A stretch of DNA of 64,000 nt from Nepenthes gracilis (lineage: Eukaryota; Streptophyta; Magnoliopsida; Caryophyllales; Nepenthaceae): NCBI GenBank assembly GCA_033239525.1, contig BSYO01000020.1:7622656-7686655 (forward strand), written 5' to 3'. The notes beneath the pieces were generated by a model. It was not told where the DNA came from. It saw only the letters and a program-made list of their open reading frames with translations, and did not search any database. Numbering within the stretch: the first letter of the stretch is position 1; each line of letters begins with the position of its first letter. The position numbers and the translations under genes are program-made. Shown here in pieces: positions 1 to 11,374 of the stretch.

Positions 1-13
1 CCCTAAAACCTAA

Positions 14-2076
14 TGTGACGGATCGGATAATCTAAATACCACTTGACCTAATGTTCGTCAAAAAACTAAATACAAATCATATAATATCCAACAATATAAA
101 TCAACCAAGCAAAACATAGGATCTAAATATAGCCACAGTATTTTCGTGATTCCAGTGCTATATCTCCTTGATACAATGTCAAATTAGAGAGATGCCAATA
201 GGTATCAAAATAAACCATAATAATCTGTGAAAGCAAATATATATAACCATTAACACAATGAAGATGTATCTACAAAAGTGTCATCAAAATGACCATAATA
301 CAAAAAAAAAAATCCTCTTTGAACATATACATGATCCACAAAATTATCCTCTTCAGCCTAGAAGCCTGCGACTTCTAATCCACCTCATCTAGCATTAACT
401 CGTGCTTATCTGGAAGGTAAAAAAAATAGAAAACAAGTGAGCCAAATACTCAACAAGGGACAAATATGATCAAAGGCAATGTGATATTCTTTAAAATGAA
501 CCGATGGAATAGAATCATAATGTAGATTTATAATTATAAAAACATAATCAAATATATTTTTGAAACATATTTAACCTTTTATATTTTATCTCTGATTTCT
601 TTAATCTTCCAAAACATGTAGAAATTTAATTACCTATTATATTTAGGAATCAGGGCTAATAGACCTTACCAACTAACGGAGTGACTAATTAAAAAATAAA
701 ATGTGTACGCTTCCACACATTCTAAAGCACTACCCACACCATTTAATATCCCGTGGTGAGCGATATACCTTTAACCTGATATATGAGGTCATAGTTCTTA
801 TGCCACCAAAGCTTCCCTCATGGCCCAGGGGCATTCCTCGATTCACTACTATAATATCCTAAGGCATGTCAAGGAATACTACCTGCTGAAATAAAAATCC
901 TTGGTTTAATTTCATGATTTCTTTTCATATTTCAATTGGAAACTCTACAAAAATTCACACAATTATTTCTTTGATTTTCTCACTCTCGGAGAAAATACCA
1001 ATAACAAATAGCAAACTGAAGAGTTTTAATTTCTTGATACAGATTCATAATTCACATTCTTGAGAATACAGATACATATTTTATATTCCTTTTAAAACAA
1101 ATACATATTATCATATTCTTGTAGATACAGATACGTATTTTCCTATATTCTTGTGGATTTAAGTCTAAGATTTTAACATATAATTTTTCATAAAATACAA
1201 ATATGCAGATAATCATGAACGTTACTGAACAGATAATTTTTTCAACATAAACAGATGAAGCGATAGCGGTAAACAATATAGATAATTTTGTTACCTTTGC
1301 ATAATATTTATAATTAGTCCATAAGTCATATTTTCAAAATTTTGGTTATACGGTAACATGGGAAATTTTTACAGATACAAACCAATAACTAGAAATTGAA
1401 TAAAAATATATAAATCGCAATACATGTATTTAAACATGAATCTTCTTCATAAAAACATGAGAGAGAAGTAAAACATGCAATTTAATGGGTAAAAAATTGA
1501 CAGAGTAGGATATTTGAATAATAATACCCGTAGGAATATTTATGAAATTACAACAAAGGAAAGACGAAGCTTAGAGTACACTTACCTAAAACTGATTTAT
1601 AAATTTTCTTTTTTGAAAATTGCTCAATTATAACCCGAGAATTCTTTCTCTCTCTAGCTTTCTCTCTATTCTCTCTTGCTCCTCTCTTCTCTTTCTCTCT
1701 CCTTCTCCTTCTTTCTCACGTGAAAATGGCTGAATCCTTCCTCCTTTATCTTATTATATAAAAATATATTTATTATAAAATATGCCAAATCTTATCCAAA
1801 GGTCTAGATAAGGATGACCGGTGCTCGAGGACCAGTTTGGCACCCCTTGAGCGCCGCTCATACTGGAAGTCGTGCCTTTGGGCATTGCTTGGGCACCCTT
1901 TGGGCCATGCAATTCTAGAATTAGTGCCCTCGGCACCACCCAGGCATGCATGGGCAACCTTCCTTTCTCTACCGAAATGCTTTTTAAAGCTTAATTTTTG
2001 CATACACTTAACTTAATTTTGATTATATTATCTTAATTACTTATAATTATGATATTTTTAAAACCGTTACCTTACA
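14..2076 (-). mobile_element. solo LTR of a Ty3/gypsy-type retrotransposon
   Basis: The segment begins TGTGACGGATCGG and ends CTTACA, the inverted-complement termini (TG...CA) seen on the other long LTRs of this window. It is flanked by CCTAA (9-13) and CCTAT (2077-2081), a 4/5 match to a 5-bp target-site duplication. No PBS, polypurine tract or coding region adjoins it, so it looks like a solo LTR left by LTR-LTR recombination. It carries the conserved LTR core (about 405-465) and a pyrimidine-rich block at 1640-1720. Both sides are telomere-like repeats, so those were the target. Several small ORFs inside are not genes. Confidence 0.6.
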
Positions 2077-2642
2077 CCTATACCCTAATTTTTGAACACT
2101 AAAACCGAGAAGCTGAATCCTAAATGCTGAATCTTTAACCATAAAACCTAAACCCTATACTCTGAACCCATAACCTGAACAATAAAACTTGAATCGTATG
2201 CCCTTATGCCTGACCCTTAAACCCTGAATGCTTAATCCCAAACCCTAAACCTTGACCTCTAATTCATGAACCCTAGAACCTTTGAACCCTAAACCTTGAA
2301 TTGTTAGTAACTTACCAAAAAAAAAAAAAAAATAGAACTGTTAACTTAAATCTTAAATTCTAAACATTATACCATAAATCCAAAAATCGAACCCATAAAC
2401 CCTAATGCTTAAAACCTAGCCCCTAACCTAAAACCCCAAACCCTAATCACTAAACCCCGAATCCTAAAACCCTTTATTTTGTACCTTAAATTATTAACCC
2501 AAAAACCAAAATCCTAAAAAATGAAATCCAAACTATAAGCCCAGAATCAAGAACCCCAAATCTAAAACCCTAAACCATAAAGATAAAACCTTAAACAATA
2601 AAGCAAAAAATTAAAACCCCAAACCCTTGACATAGAAACAAA
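2077..2642. repeat. degenerate interstitial telomere-like (CCCTAAA) repeat
   Basis: This stretch is a long run of diverged CCCTAAA/ACCCTAA-like heptamers such as AAACCCTAAACC, AACCCTAAACCTTGA and AAAACCCTAAACC. The same character appears in bases 1-13 and again at about 4298-4350. The original tract has therefore been split by a solo LTR (14-2076) and a LINE (2643-4297). The heptamers are too diverged to be a functional telomere. No coding potential is visible. Confidence 0.7.
2307..2334 (+). mobile_element. minimal 28-bp LINE-tail insertion
   Basis: A short piece reading GTAACTTACC followed by a run of A interrupts the telomere-like repeat. It is identical in form to the 3' terminus of the LINE family of this window (ACTTACC plus poly-A). 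It is bracketed by GAATTGTTA (2298-2306) and GAACTGTTA (2335-2343), an 8/9 match to a target-site duplication. This would be an extremely 5'-truncated LINE insertion. Confidence 0.45.
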
Positions 2643-4297
2643 GCTCTCCTATCCAGGACACTACGGTTTTATATTATCATATCTTTAATGTGGTCCGAAA
2701 CAAGCTGAAAATTCACCTTGACACTTCCCATATATATATCTCTTTGTGCTTGTTTTTCGGATGGTAGTTTGGTAGGCTGGTTATTCCGGAGCTTCTTTAA
2801 GTTTTATGGCTGCTGTTTGAAAGCTGGCTAATGGTCTTGGTTGGTACCTATTCCCCTGTGTATCTCCTTGGTTTCATGATTTTTTCATGGCAAGCCGAGC
2901 TTTGTCCTAGCGGCATCATTCATCCGCTTTTCCGGTCAAACTTTGGACATTATTTTTCTGTTTGGAAAGATGCACTCTTAAAAAAAAAGTTGATTCGGAC
3001 TGATGTCCTACTGTGACAAGTAGGGTTTTGGTCTTAAAAAAAAAAAGAGGGTAAATTGATCTTGGTCTCTTATCCTGAAGTGGTGGCTCTGCTTCATGCC
3101 ATTTCCTGAAGCTGATGTTGTTCTCGGGGGTAGGTGTGATGATGGGTTGTTTGCACCTTTGATGGCAGGTGTGATAATGAGTTTCTGAGTGTTTTGTCCT
3201 CTGGACTATAGAATTCTATGGAGATGTATGTGGAAGGTGAATTGCCGGTTTAAAGACCTGATGTTGAGGTTCAGTGCTTGTTTTTGTGATGTTGTATGCT
3301 TCAGTTGTTTTTTATAAACCCGGCTGAAGCTGTTGGTGATGCTAGAGGGGACACAGTTTTCAGGCAGCTCCGGTGACAGCTGCTGTTGATTTCATGCCAA
3401 AAATTGATTCAGTTGGTACTGGTGTGGTGTTATGATGTACTGGAGCAATGTTGGTGTTAACAGATTTGGGACTTTCACATAAAAACTGTATGGTGCTGCT
3501 GTCGCGAGCCCAGTTGAAGAAACTTGGAGAGGGCTGCAGTTTTATTCGCTGAAATCCAGCTATCTCAATGAATAATGATTGCTGATTTCATGTGGACTGG
3601 TTTCTGGGGGATTAAATTGCTGATTTTTTTGGCTAAGAAATGAACGTGCTGTTGGAGAGAAGTCTTCCAGTGCCTGGATGGTGATCTGCCGTTTTGATGT
3701 CCGGCTATGGTGGCTCTTCTGCCAGTTCTTGCTGGTTTTGTAGTTCATTTTGTTGAGCAGCTTGGTATTGTGAAGCATAATGCTGATAAGGCAGCAGTCC
3801 AAATTGTATCTACCTTTACTGATATGCTGCAGATGATGAGTAGCGGGAAGTAGCTGCTAGGGGAAGTGGAATGCTGCAGTTGCTCTCTTTATTGCATTCT
3901 GCTGTGTTTTCAAAGGAATTAGTGTTCTGCTGTGTTTCTACCGGAAGTATGGTGCTGTGTTCTGCTGTTCATGCAGCAGTCCTTTTGTTGAGAGTGAGGC
4001 TGCTTTCCTTTGTTGTGTAAAGTGGCGGGTGTGTATAGTGACTATGAAGACTGAAGCCTTGAATCAGATTTTGTGACGACTGGTTTTATGCTATTTCATC
4101 AGAAGTGAATCAGTTTCGATGTTTGGAAGGTTTTCCTATGCTTTTCTATTTTACTGTTTTGAGACAAGGTGCACCTGGGATGCCCCTGATTCTATGTTCT
4201 TCCTTCAAGTTGGTAAAACACTTAGAATAGCATATAGGTGTTGTAAATTTTTTAATTTTTTAATACTATTTCATTACTTATTTACCAAAAAAAAACC
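2643..4297 (+). mobile_element. 5'-truncated LINE: ORF2 end plus long 3' region
   Basis: The first 100 bp match the C-terminal end of the LINE ORF2 at 12985-13070 (CCTATCCAGGACAC; CTGAAAATTCACCTTGACAC). The rest matches the long 3' region of the LINE at 13240-15308, including TGATGTACTGGAGCAATGTT and GAATGCTGCAGTTGCTCTCT. It ends in TTACTTATTTACC plus poly-A. TAGAAACAAA flanks it on both sides (2633-2642 and 4298-4307), a target-site duplication of at least 10 bp. No intact coding sequence remains. Confidence 0.75.
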
Positions 4298-5043
4298 TAG
4301 AAACAAAAACCTTGAATCCTAAGTCTAAACCTCGAGCCGTGAACCCTAGGCCCAAACCTTCTATGACAAACTATATCCAAACCAGAAACCGGCAAGATTC
4401 CGTCTATAATACAGCCATCGAACTATACCAAAACTTGTATAATTTCCCTATTCATCACATAAAATCCATAAAAATGCTCTTGCATTCATCATGCAACATA
4501 ACATTTAGCACAGGATCCAAATGCCATAATTAAGTTCATGGCTCCAACATTGTGTATCCGAACACAATATCTGACATGATGAGATGCCACTAGGTACCTA
4601 ATACAGACCATAATAATTTGCAGAAGTATAAATAGGCATCCATACATGGCGGACTATACTATTAGATCATCCGTCATGTGTATACAATATACATCAACAA
4701 GTCTAACTGAAACTATATATACGAGTTCTCCATAATTTATACAATATTACAAAATATAAATCCTCGATATGATCTTCTAGGTCCCAAGCTTGGCCATCAT
4801 CTAGTCTCTGCTCCTCCTCATCGGGCATAAATTTGCGATCATCTGAAGGCAAGAAAAAGTAATAAGGAATAAGCCAAATGCTCAGTAAGGCACAATTAAC
4901 AAAGACATAAGCAATGTACTTAAAATAAATTAAACGGAAGGGAATATGTGCATAATACATAATGCATAAATATGAAATATGATTAGATGCATTTCGAAAA
5001 CACATTTTTTTTCTTTTTTTTTCTTTCTGATTTCTTTAGGCTC

Positions 5044-5606
5044 GTTTTTTTTTTTAAAGAAAAGAAGGAAAAAAAAAGAAGATTTTGTTAGTATCCTGTT
5101 GGTTGGCTGGCAGAGATTGTCTTTCTGCTACTTTGGCTAGTTTTGATATCTTGTCGCTGCACGGATGGCTACCTCCTCTTACTATGACACATTTGTTGGT
5201 CTGTTTGGTAAGCTGACTTGATCGGTATGGTCGGAGCGAATTGGTGGCGATAAAACTAGATATGCATGGATGATGCGTCCCTGAGGTTTTGCCTGGTATT
5301 GTCTCTTCTGGTTTGGAGCGCCCGCTGCTCTCTTGCATTCTTCCGATATTTCACATTATCCTGGTTTGCTTGGGGCAATTCCGCCCAGTGTGGGGGTTTT
5401 TGTTGATTTAGTTTGTTTACTAGTTTATGTATCCCCGGTTGTTTCCGGTGGTATTTTATATTAGTTTCTGGTATGTCCGCCTGGTGCTCGGGGTATGCCT
5501 TAGCATCTTTGTTATAAATTCAAGTTGGCAAAACACTTGGATATAGAATATTGGATTCTGTAATTTTATATTCATTTTAATACAATTAATTACTTGCCAA
5601 AAAAAA
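5044..5606 (+). mobile_element. 5'-truncated LINE 3' tail
   Basis: The piece ends with the family signature: GGTATGCCTTAGC, AAGTTGGCAAAACACTTGG, then TTAATTACTTGCC plus poly-A. It interrupts the LTR after TTTCTTTAGGCTC (5031-5043), and ATTCTTTTGGTTC follows (5607-5619), an imperfect candidate target-site duplication. The rest is non-coding LINE 3' region. Confidence 0.6.
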
Positions 5607-5760
5607 TTCTTTTGGTTCTAAAATATGCAGAAATCTTCATTTTCTTTTCAGATTAGAGCTAATGAGCCTTACCAGCTAATGGAGTTGATGATCGAAGAAT
5701 GGAATGTGTATGTTTCCACACATTATAAGGCACTACCCACGATATCTCAAACTTTAAAGT

Positions 5761-5985
5761 CCCGTGGCGGATGATATACCTTTCATCGGTATACAAGGCT
5801 AGATAATAGATATACTACTCAGGCAACTTTGACATCTCATGGCAGACGGTATACCTTTCACTGGTATATGAGGCTAGATAATGGATATACTACCCACGAA
5901 ACTTTAACATCCGGTGACGGATGGTATACCTTTCGTCAGTATACGAGGTTAGATAACAAATATGCCACTTGAGCATCTTCCGTGG
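5761..5985. repeat. three tandem copies of a 75-bp unit inside an LTR
   Basis: Copies start at 5761, 5836 and 5911, each carrying a GTATACCTTTC-like core, a GTATA(C/T)(A/G)AGG(C/T)TAGATAA segment and a following A(A/T)ATGCCAC or ATATACTAC segment. Spacing is exactly 75 bp, with moderate divergence between copies. The corresponding region of the LTR at 14-2076 (about 750-800) has a single copy. Confidence 0.75.
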
Positions 5986-6983
5986 CCCAAGAGCATTCCC
6001 CGATTTGCCACTGTAATATCCTAAGACATGCTAGGGAATACTATCTTCTGAAATACAAATCCTTGGTGCAAGTTTCAGAATTACTTATTCTTATAGGAAG
6101 GTCCACTAGGTTCTTATATAGAGTTCTCACTCCCTAGAGAATAAGTCATCAAATACAACAGATTGTGGAGTCCCTTCAGAACTTTGCATATCTTGTGACA
6201 TTCATATATATGGATACAGTTGATCATTACTCATGGTTCAAGTCTTCACATGACTTAAAATATATGCATAATTTAACATAATGCTTGGAAGAATAAGAAA
6301 TTCCTTACCACATTAAGCCAAACATAATTTTAGCACTTTCGGATGAAGTAATTATTCACAAATGGCTAATAATAATATTCTTTGGAATACACAATTAAGC
6401 ATATAAACTTATTTATAATTTACATGTCAATTAAACAAAATTGAATCATGCAAAAATACAAAAATGGCTCAGTGAATAGTGTGAACGCAGATGTTTGGGT
6501 CCCGTATGTGCAAAGTCAAACAAAACTTTGAAAGTCGGACACCCGACTGGTAAATATACATATTCAAGATATGGGTTTTTCTTATCTCAAGCGAAATCAT
6601 ATATAAAACTCAAAATAATTTGACAAATGTTGTCCGGGCGTGGGTTTGGGTTTTGGCGAACGAAATTTCACATAAAACTACTAAATCAAATATTCAATCG
6701 ATAAATTAACATATAAAGATATTAGGTAACGACATTCTAGAGCCAATTTATGCAAAAGCCCCAAAATTCGGGGGTTGAAGGCATCTGGGTGCGGGGTCAA
6801 GGTTTCGATGTGAAAACCGATCAATAACCTAGAAATCGTATAATAAATTGATAAATTCCCATGCCCAAGTTGTGGGTTTTAAAAAATATGTGCATGGGTT
6901 GGGTACTAGGATAATAATACCCAATGGGGATCAAACAAAAATTAAAAAGAGAGAATGAAAAGGGTATGCGTGCATTTGCCTCT

Positions 6984-7450
6984 TGTGATAAACCGTATTT
7001 TCAACAAAATATCCAGCAGAGTTTTGGCTGTAATATGATTATCGGCCTGATGCAAACCTGCACAAATCCTAGTACAACATCGACATAATCAACACAAACC
7101 CAAAACACAGGATCTAGAAGCCACAATTAGACACATGTGGCACTGACGTCATAACTTTGAGTATAATGTCTGCTCAGATAAGATACCACTAGGTATCTAA
7201 ATATAACCATAAAAGTTACGGAAGCATATACATCCATCATATACAGTGAAATCTAAGCTACATATACATCAATATACAAAAACATCTCAAATAATACAAG
7301 GTATCCATCTCATTCAAAATTACAAAACTAAATCCCAAAAGCTCTCCAACCAAGTTCTGCGGCCTATCCTACTCCAACGTCCTACTTAGTCTCGTCAGGT
7401 ATAAGAGCATGCTCATCTGGAAGGAAGAAAGTAGTAAAAGTGAGCTGTTC
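6984..7450 (-). mobile_element. partial gypsy-type LTR
   Basis: It begins TGTGATAAACCGTATT, carries the CACTAGGTATCTAAATATAACC block and reaches the core box (GCTCATCTGGAAGGAAGAAA, 7411-7430; AGTGAGCTG) before ending abruptly where LINE ORF2 sequence begins. It closely resembles the start of the LTR at 57424. The rest of this LTR is missing. Confidence 0.6.
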
Positions 7451-7454
7451 TTGT

Positions 7455-8317
7455 TATAGAGGTTCTAAATGGTATTACTGAAGTGAAGGCTAGGCGGGAT
7501 GAAAATTTTAAATTTCATTGAAAATGTGATGAGACTTAAACTGTTATACTTGCCTTTGCAGATCACCTTCTTCTCTTCTTCGAGCCGATATCAATGCTAT
7601 TCGGATCCTTAAGGAATGCCTTGAAGAGTTCCGGTTGATATCTGACCTCTCTGCAAACACGAATAAGAGTGAAGTTTTCATCTGCTCAAAAGACATTGCC
7701 CTCCACCAAGACATTGCTGGTATTATGGGATTCAAAGCTGGCAAACTCCCAATAAGATACTTAGGAGTACCGCTGATCACCACTAGACTCTCAATACCGG
7801 ACTGTAAATTGTTCACTGATAGAATTACCCGTTGGATCATGTCCTGGAAGAATCGGTGGCTTTCATTTGTTGGGCATTTGCAACCCTTCTCCTCTATCCT
7901 TTCGTCCATCCACCTCTATTGGGCCTCAATCTTCATTCTGCCCTAGTCTGTTCTCAAAGCGATCGAATGCCACATTCGGCGCTTTCTTTGGAATGGCTCT
8001 ATTGAAGGGAAGGTAAATGCTACGATAGTGTGGGATGACATATGCTACCCGAAGAGTGAAGGTGGGCTGGGTCTTAAAAATATGCAAGCACAGAATAAAG
8101 CCCTAATTTGTAAACTGTTATGGTGTATCATCTCTAAGGATTTTGAATTGGCTTAATCATCCTGGATCCACAAAAACAGAATCAGGGACCGATGTATATG
8201 GACGTTAAAAGTCCCGGATTCAGCCCCCTGGAGCTGGAGGGAAATTATGCAGCTTCGTCCTTTTATGCGCATTCATACCACTATTTCCATTGGCGATGGT
8301 TCTGATACATTCCTCTT
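7455..8317 (+). pseudogene. LINE ORF2 reverse-transcriptase remnant (5' part)
   Basis: Translation gives the palm and thumb part of a plant L1-type reverse transcriptase. The catalytic box reads FADH instead of F/YADD (7555-7566). It is followed by a KSEVF segment, YLGVPLITT, DRITRWIMSWKNRWLS, a YWASIFILP segment and FLWNGSIEGK. An in-frame stop lies 7 residues before the FADH region, with others near 7945 and 8154. The ORF then runs into the zf-RVT preamble (WTLKVPDSAPWSWREIM) and stops at 8317, where another LINE is inserted. Homologous sequence resumes at 11375. The 5' half (endonuclease and fingers) is absent. It is a dead copy. Confidence 0.85.
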
Positions 8318-11300
8318 TTTTTGGTATGTAAGTAATAAAATTGTATTTAAAATAAAAAGAATTACAATACGTAGGTTCTATTCCAAATGTTTAGCCAACT
8401 TGAAATTAGAATAAAGACGTTGGGGCATACCTCGGACACTGTGAAACATGTCATGAATCAAAAATTAGAGTAAAGAAACAACGAACTACACAAGATTACA
8501 TCCACCAAAGGTCATCAACCAAACCAGTCTAATAGTAGAAAACAAGGGCTATAGTCCTACCTAACCCGCTAACAAAGCCTTTTACGTCACGGACAGTTGC
8601 ATCATGGCATTGGCAAGTGCCATGGACAAAAGCTATTGTCTCCAAATAAGCGTAAGACATGAAAGCAGTTGTAGTCTTGCACACCTCGCCACCACCTCAT
8701 CATGGTTATTTTACCTCGGTCAAATCCAGAAAGCAAAAGACCTTTTCTCCCTCAGGCAAAAATCGTCCTCGGGCATAAAGCATCACCACGGTCGCTTGCC
8801 AATATCAACCAACAAGTTCCAAAACTTGGACAAAGACACCACCTCGCCCTAGAAAACCACTTTAGACAAACACACATCTCGGCAAAACAATCAGCACATC
8901 TGAAACAGCCAAGCAAACAACAGCAGTAGCATGGCCACAACCAATGCCTCAATCCAGAGATGAGCACACGGCAGCAAAACATAGCTAGCAATGCTAATTA
9001 ACTCCAAACAAATGCCCTTAAAATCACCCATTGCCTTTATATGAAGCTCTAGTCTTACGGAGCACCCAATTCTCAACCTCCTTTTCATTTACCAAAAGGA
9101 GATTGTAATGGGATAATTGCCAGGAGCTGCATTTTTTGATCATGGATTTTTTTTACCTTTAGGGATGAGTCCAGTGTACGTGGACTAAGATTGTTAGCCA
9201 GATAATATGCAAGGTCGTGGAGAGCCACATCCTTGTGTGCAGATTTGTCAACAGCTCGAAGAAGGGTGTTAATCCGTGCAGCAACTTTACGAGCTAAAGG
9301 TGAAAGATCCTTCTGCTTGCTTTCCTGCGAATCCTCAGATATTCCATCAGAAATGGAGCTGAAGTTAAGAGCTTCCACTCCTTGGACTTCTCCTGGAGGA
9401 GTAGAAAGGTCAGTGTGGGCTAATGCATCAAGAGCGATGGCCTTAACAGAATCAGGTAACACAAGCTGATGCTGCTCACAAATATTTGAGTTCGGATCGC
9501 CACAGGAAGTCTCCAATACAGAAAGATCATTTAAAGGTCCGGGGGAGACAATTGGAGGTGGCCGAGCTGAATCAGCAGAAGAATTTCCAATGCCACGCTT
9601 CAACACATCAGCATATGAAACAGGAAGCCCGCCTACAACCCCCTGGTTTATATCCTGGTTGCCTCCTTGCTGGAGGGGAAACAATGAATCTGGATCCAAT
9701 TCATCAAGATGATCAAAATTGAAAATCATTCCAGCTTCATAAACCGGGATATCTGCACATCCATATTCAGAGCCAAGTACTAATACACCCTCCTGAATAT
9801 TTCTGGGATGACACTCACCACTAGAAGCAAGGCCATGCCTCAATGCCACGACAAACGAAACCGGTTTCCTTTCATGGAGGAAGGCGGTCCGATGATGACC
9901 ATCCTATAGACGGTTGTCATCCTGATCACAGGAAGACAACGAACCCTCACAGTCCATCAAAGCAACACCAGGTTCAGAGCCTGGATCAGTCCTACCAATC
10001 AAAGGCTCACCAGAAGCTTCATTTGGATGCATGCTAACCTGAGAACTCACCACACACCCGGCATCATCCAAACTCAAAGAAAGCAGCAGCAGGAGGAGGA
10101 CGAGAGGCAGGGGCCTCCTCCAGATCTTTTGTAACAATCTGCTCAGCAAATTGTGGGCACTAGACCACCAAGTCCTTAACCACATGGTCCTTGACAACGT
10201 CGAGGTGGCAGTCAGAGAGAAGAGGAGCAAAGGAGTTGCCATGGCAACCAACTTCTTTATGCAAACCAACCAAAAAAGCCGAAGGCTGAGGACAACTTTT
10301 AGGCAAAGCTCGCTTCCTGGGAGATTTACCAGCATAAGGATGAATCCTCTTGGCTTTGCAATTGGGCTCCTCATGTCCAAACAGCAGACACTGCCCACAC
10401 CTAATCGGCTTCCAAGAGTATTCAACATTCACCACAAGATTGGAGTCTGACGATTGCAGGACAATTATGGAGGGCAAGGCAGCATCCGCATCAATCTCAA
10501 CACAAATCCGGGCAACATCAAGCTTCTCCATTTTTGCAGTTCTGGAACAGAGTTGGACTAGCTTCCCAATAGCACTGGCAACCTAGCCCAACCCCAATAG
10601 AGACAAAATTTAACGGGTACATTGAAAAGATTAACCCAAATTGGGAATGATTTGTACATTTCCTTGCATAGCTTCATACCAGGGAGAAATCGCTTAAGAC
10701 AGATGGCTTTCCCTGCAAGCATCCATGGACCTACCAGCAAGCACTGCTCCATCTTTTCCGTAGAAGAGAACCGAAAAAAGAAAAATCCTTCATCGTTGGA
10801 AGCAATATGCTCCAGACCAAATCGAGTCCAGAAAAGATGGACAATGGTGCAAACCGCTTGGAAATGAGGAGGAACATCGAAGAAATATCCAACTAGGGAG
10901 GACCCCCAAATGCGTCGACCTTGGTCGACAACCTCTGGGGGAGGAGAGATACAAGCAACATCGCCATCCATGCTCTGCGGAGGGAAGAATGTCATAACAG
11001 GGGACGAGATTTTACCTCCTCTGGGGACGCCATCCATGCTCTGACACTTTCACGAGATAGGATGGACTAAAACCACCCTCAGTAGGTGATGGAGAAGAAG
11101 CAAGTGAGAGGACTTCCGATCGCAGAGAGAAATCGGATGAAGTGGACGAGACTACCAGTTCTGAAGGGCGGACGGGTAGAGAAGGGGGGTGGAAACCTAG
11201 AGGGATCCAGGAGGAGCACCTAGGAGGCCGGCCATGGCCGGCTCCGGTGCCGCCAATGCCGGGAAATAGCAAAGGCGAAGTTTGAAAAAAACAAAGCCCT

Positions 11301-11358
11301 AGAGAGAAGAGAGAGATTCTGGTTCGGATGGAATCACCGGTTCCTTCCTTCTCTCAGG
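8318..11358 (-). mobile_element. ORF1-only LINE derivative with target-site duplication
   Basis: This element runs on the minus strand from a 5' UTR near 11358, through an ORF1, directly into the LINE 3' region and poly-A tail (TTTTTTTGG at 8318 on the plus strand). TGATACATTCCTCT occurs on both sides, at the end of the ORF2 block left of 8318 and again just right of 11358, giving a target-site duplication of about 14 bp inside another LINE's ORF2. Nothing resembling endonuclease or reverse transcriptase lies between the ORF1 stop (9085) and the tail. It looks like a half-LINE whose ORF2 was lost, probably mobilised in trans. Both ends and the TSD are directly visible; the mode of mobilisation is inferred. 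Confidence 0.75.
9085..11272 (-). pseudogene. LINE ORF1 (DUF4283 plus CCHC zinc knuckle), frameshifted
   Basis: ORF1 is split over four frames. 11272-11012 gives the Ser/Pro-rich N-terminus. 11037-10558 gives a DUF4283-type domain with LVGYFFDVPPHF, FFFFRFSS, GPWMLAGKAICLKRF and FPIWVNLFNVPVKF. 10531-10160 continues with ARICVEIDADAALPS and a zinc knuckle CGQCLLFGHEEPNC (C-x2-C-x4-H-x4-C). 9849-9085 gives a 254-residue acidic C-terminal part that matches the plus-strand copy at 23140-23447 (PLQQGGNQDINQG, SYADVLKRGIG). In plants such proteins are taken as the RNA-binding ORF1p of L1 elements. The frameshifts show that this copy is not functional. Confidence 0.8.
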
Positions 11359-11374
11359 TTTTGATACATTCCTC

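Larger units (their letters stand above)
4361..6983 (-). mobile_element. gypsy-type LTR fragment, interrupted twice
   Basis: The sequence parallels the solo LTR at 14-2076: an ACTAGGTACC region, the core box with CATCTGAAGGCAAG near 4835, the AGCTAATGAGCCTTACCAGCTAA block near 5650-5690, and the end near GTATGCGTGCATTTGCCTC. Its left edge is diverged, so 4361 is approximate. A LINE tail is inserted at about 5044-5606. Its right end is cut off by another LTR starting with TGTGATAAACC at 6984. It holds a triplicated 75-bp segment. No gene is visible in this 2.6 kb. Confidence 0.6.

Noticed and set aside
2077..2642. A true telomere end
   Set aside because: Heptamers are strongly diverged and unique sequence lies on both sides, so at most this is interstitial.
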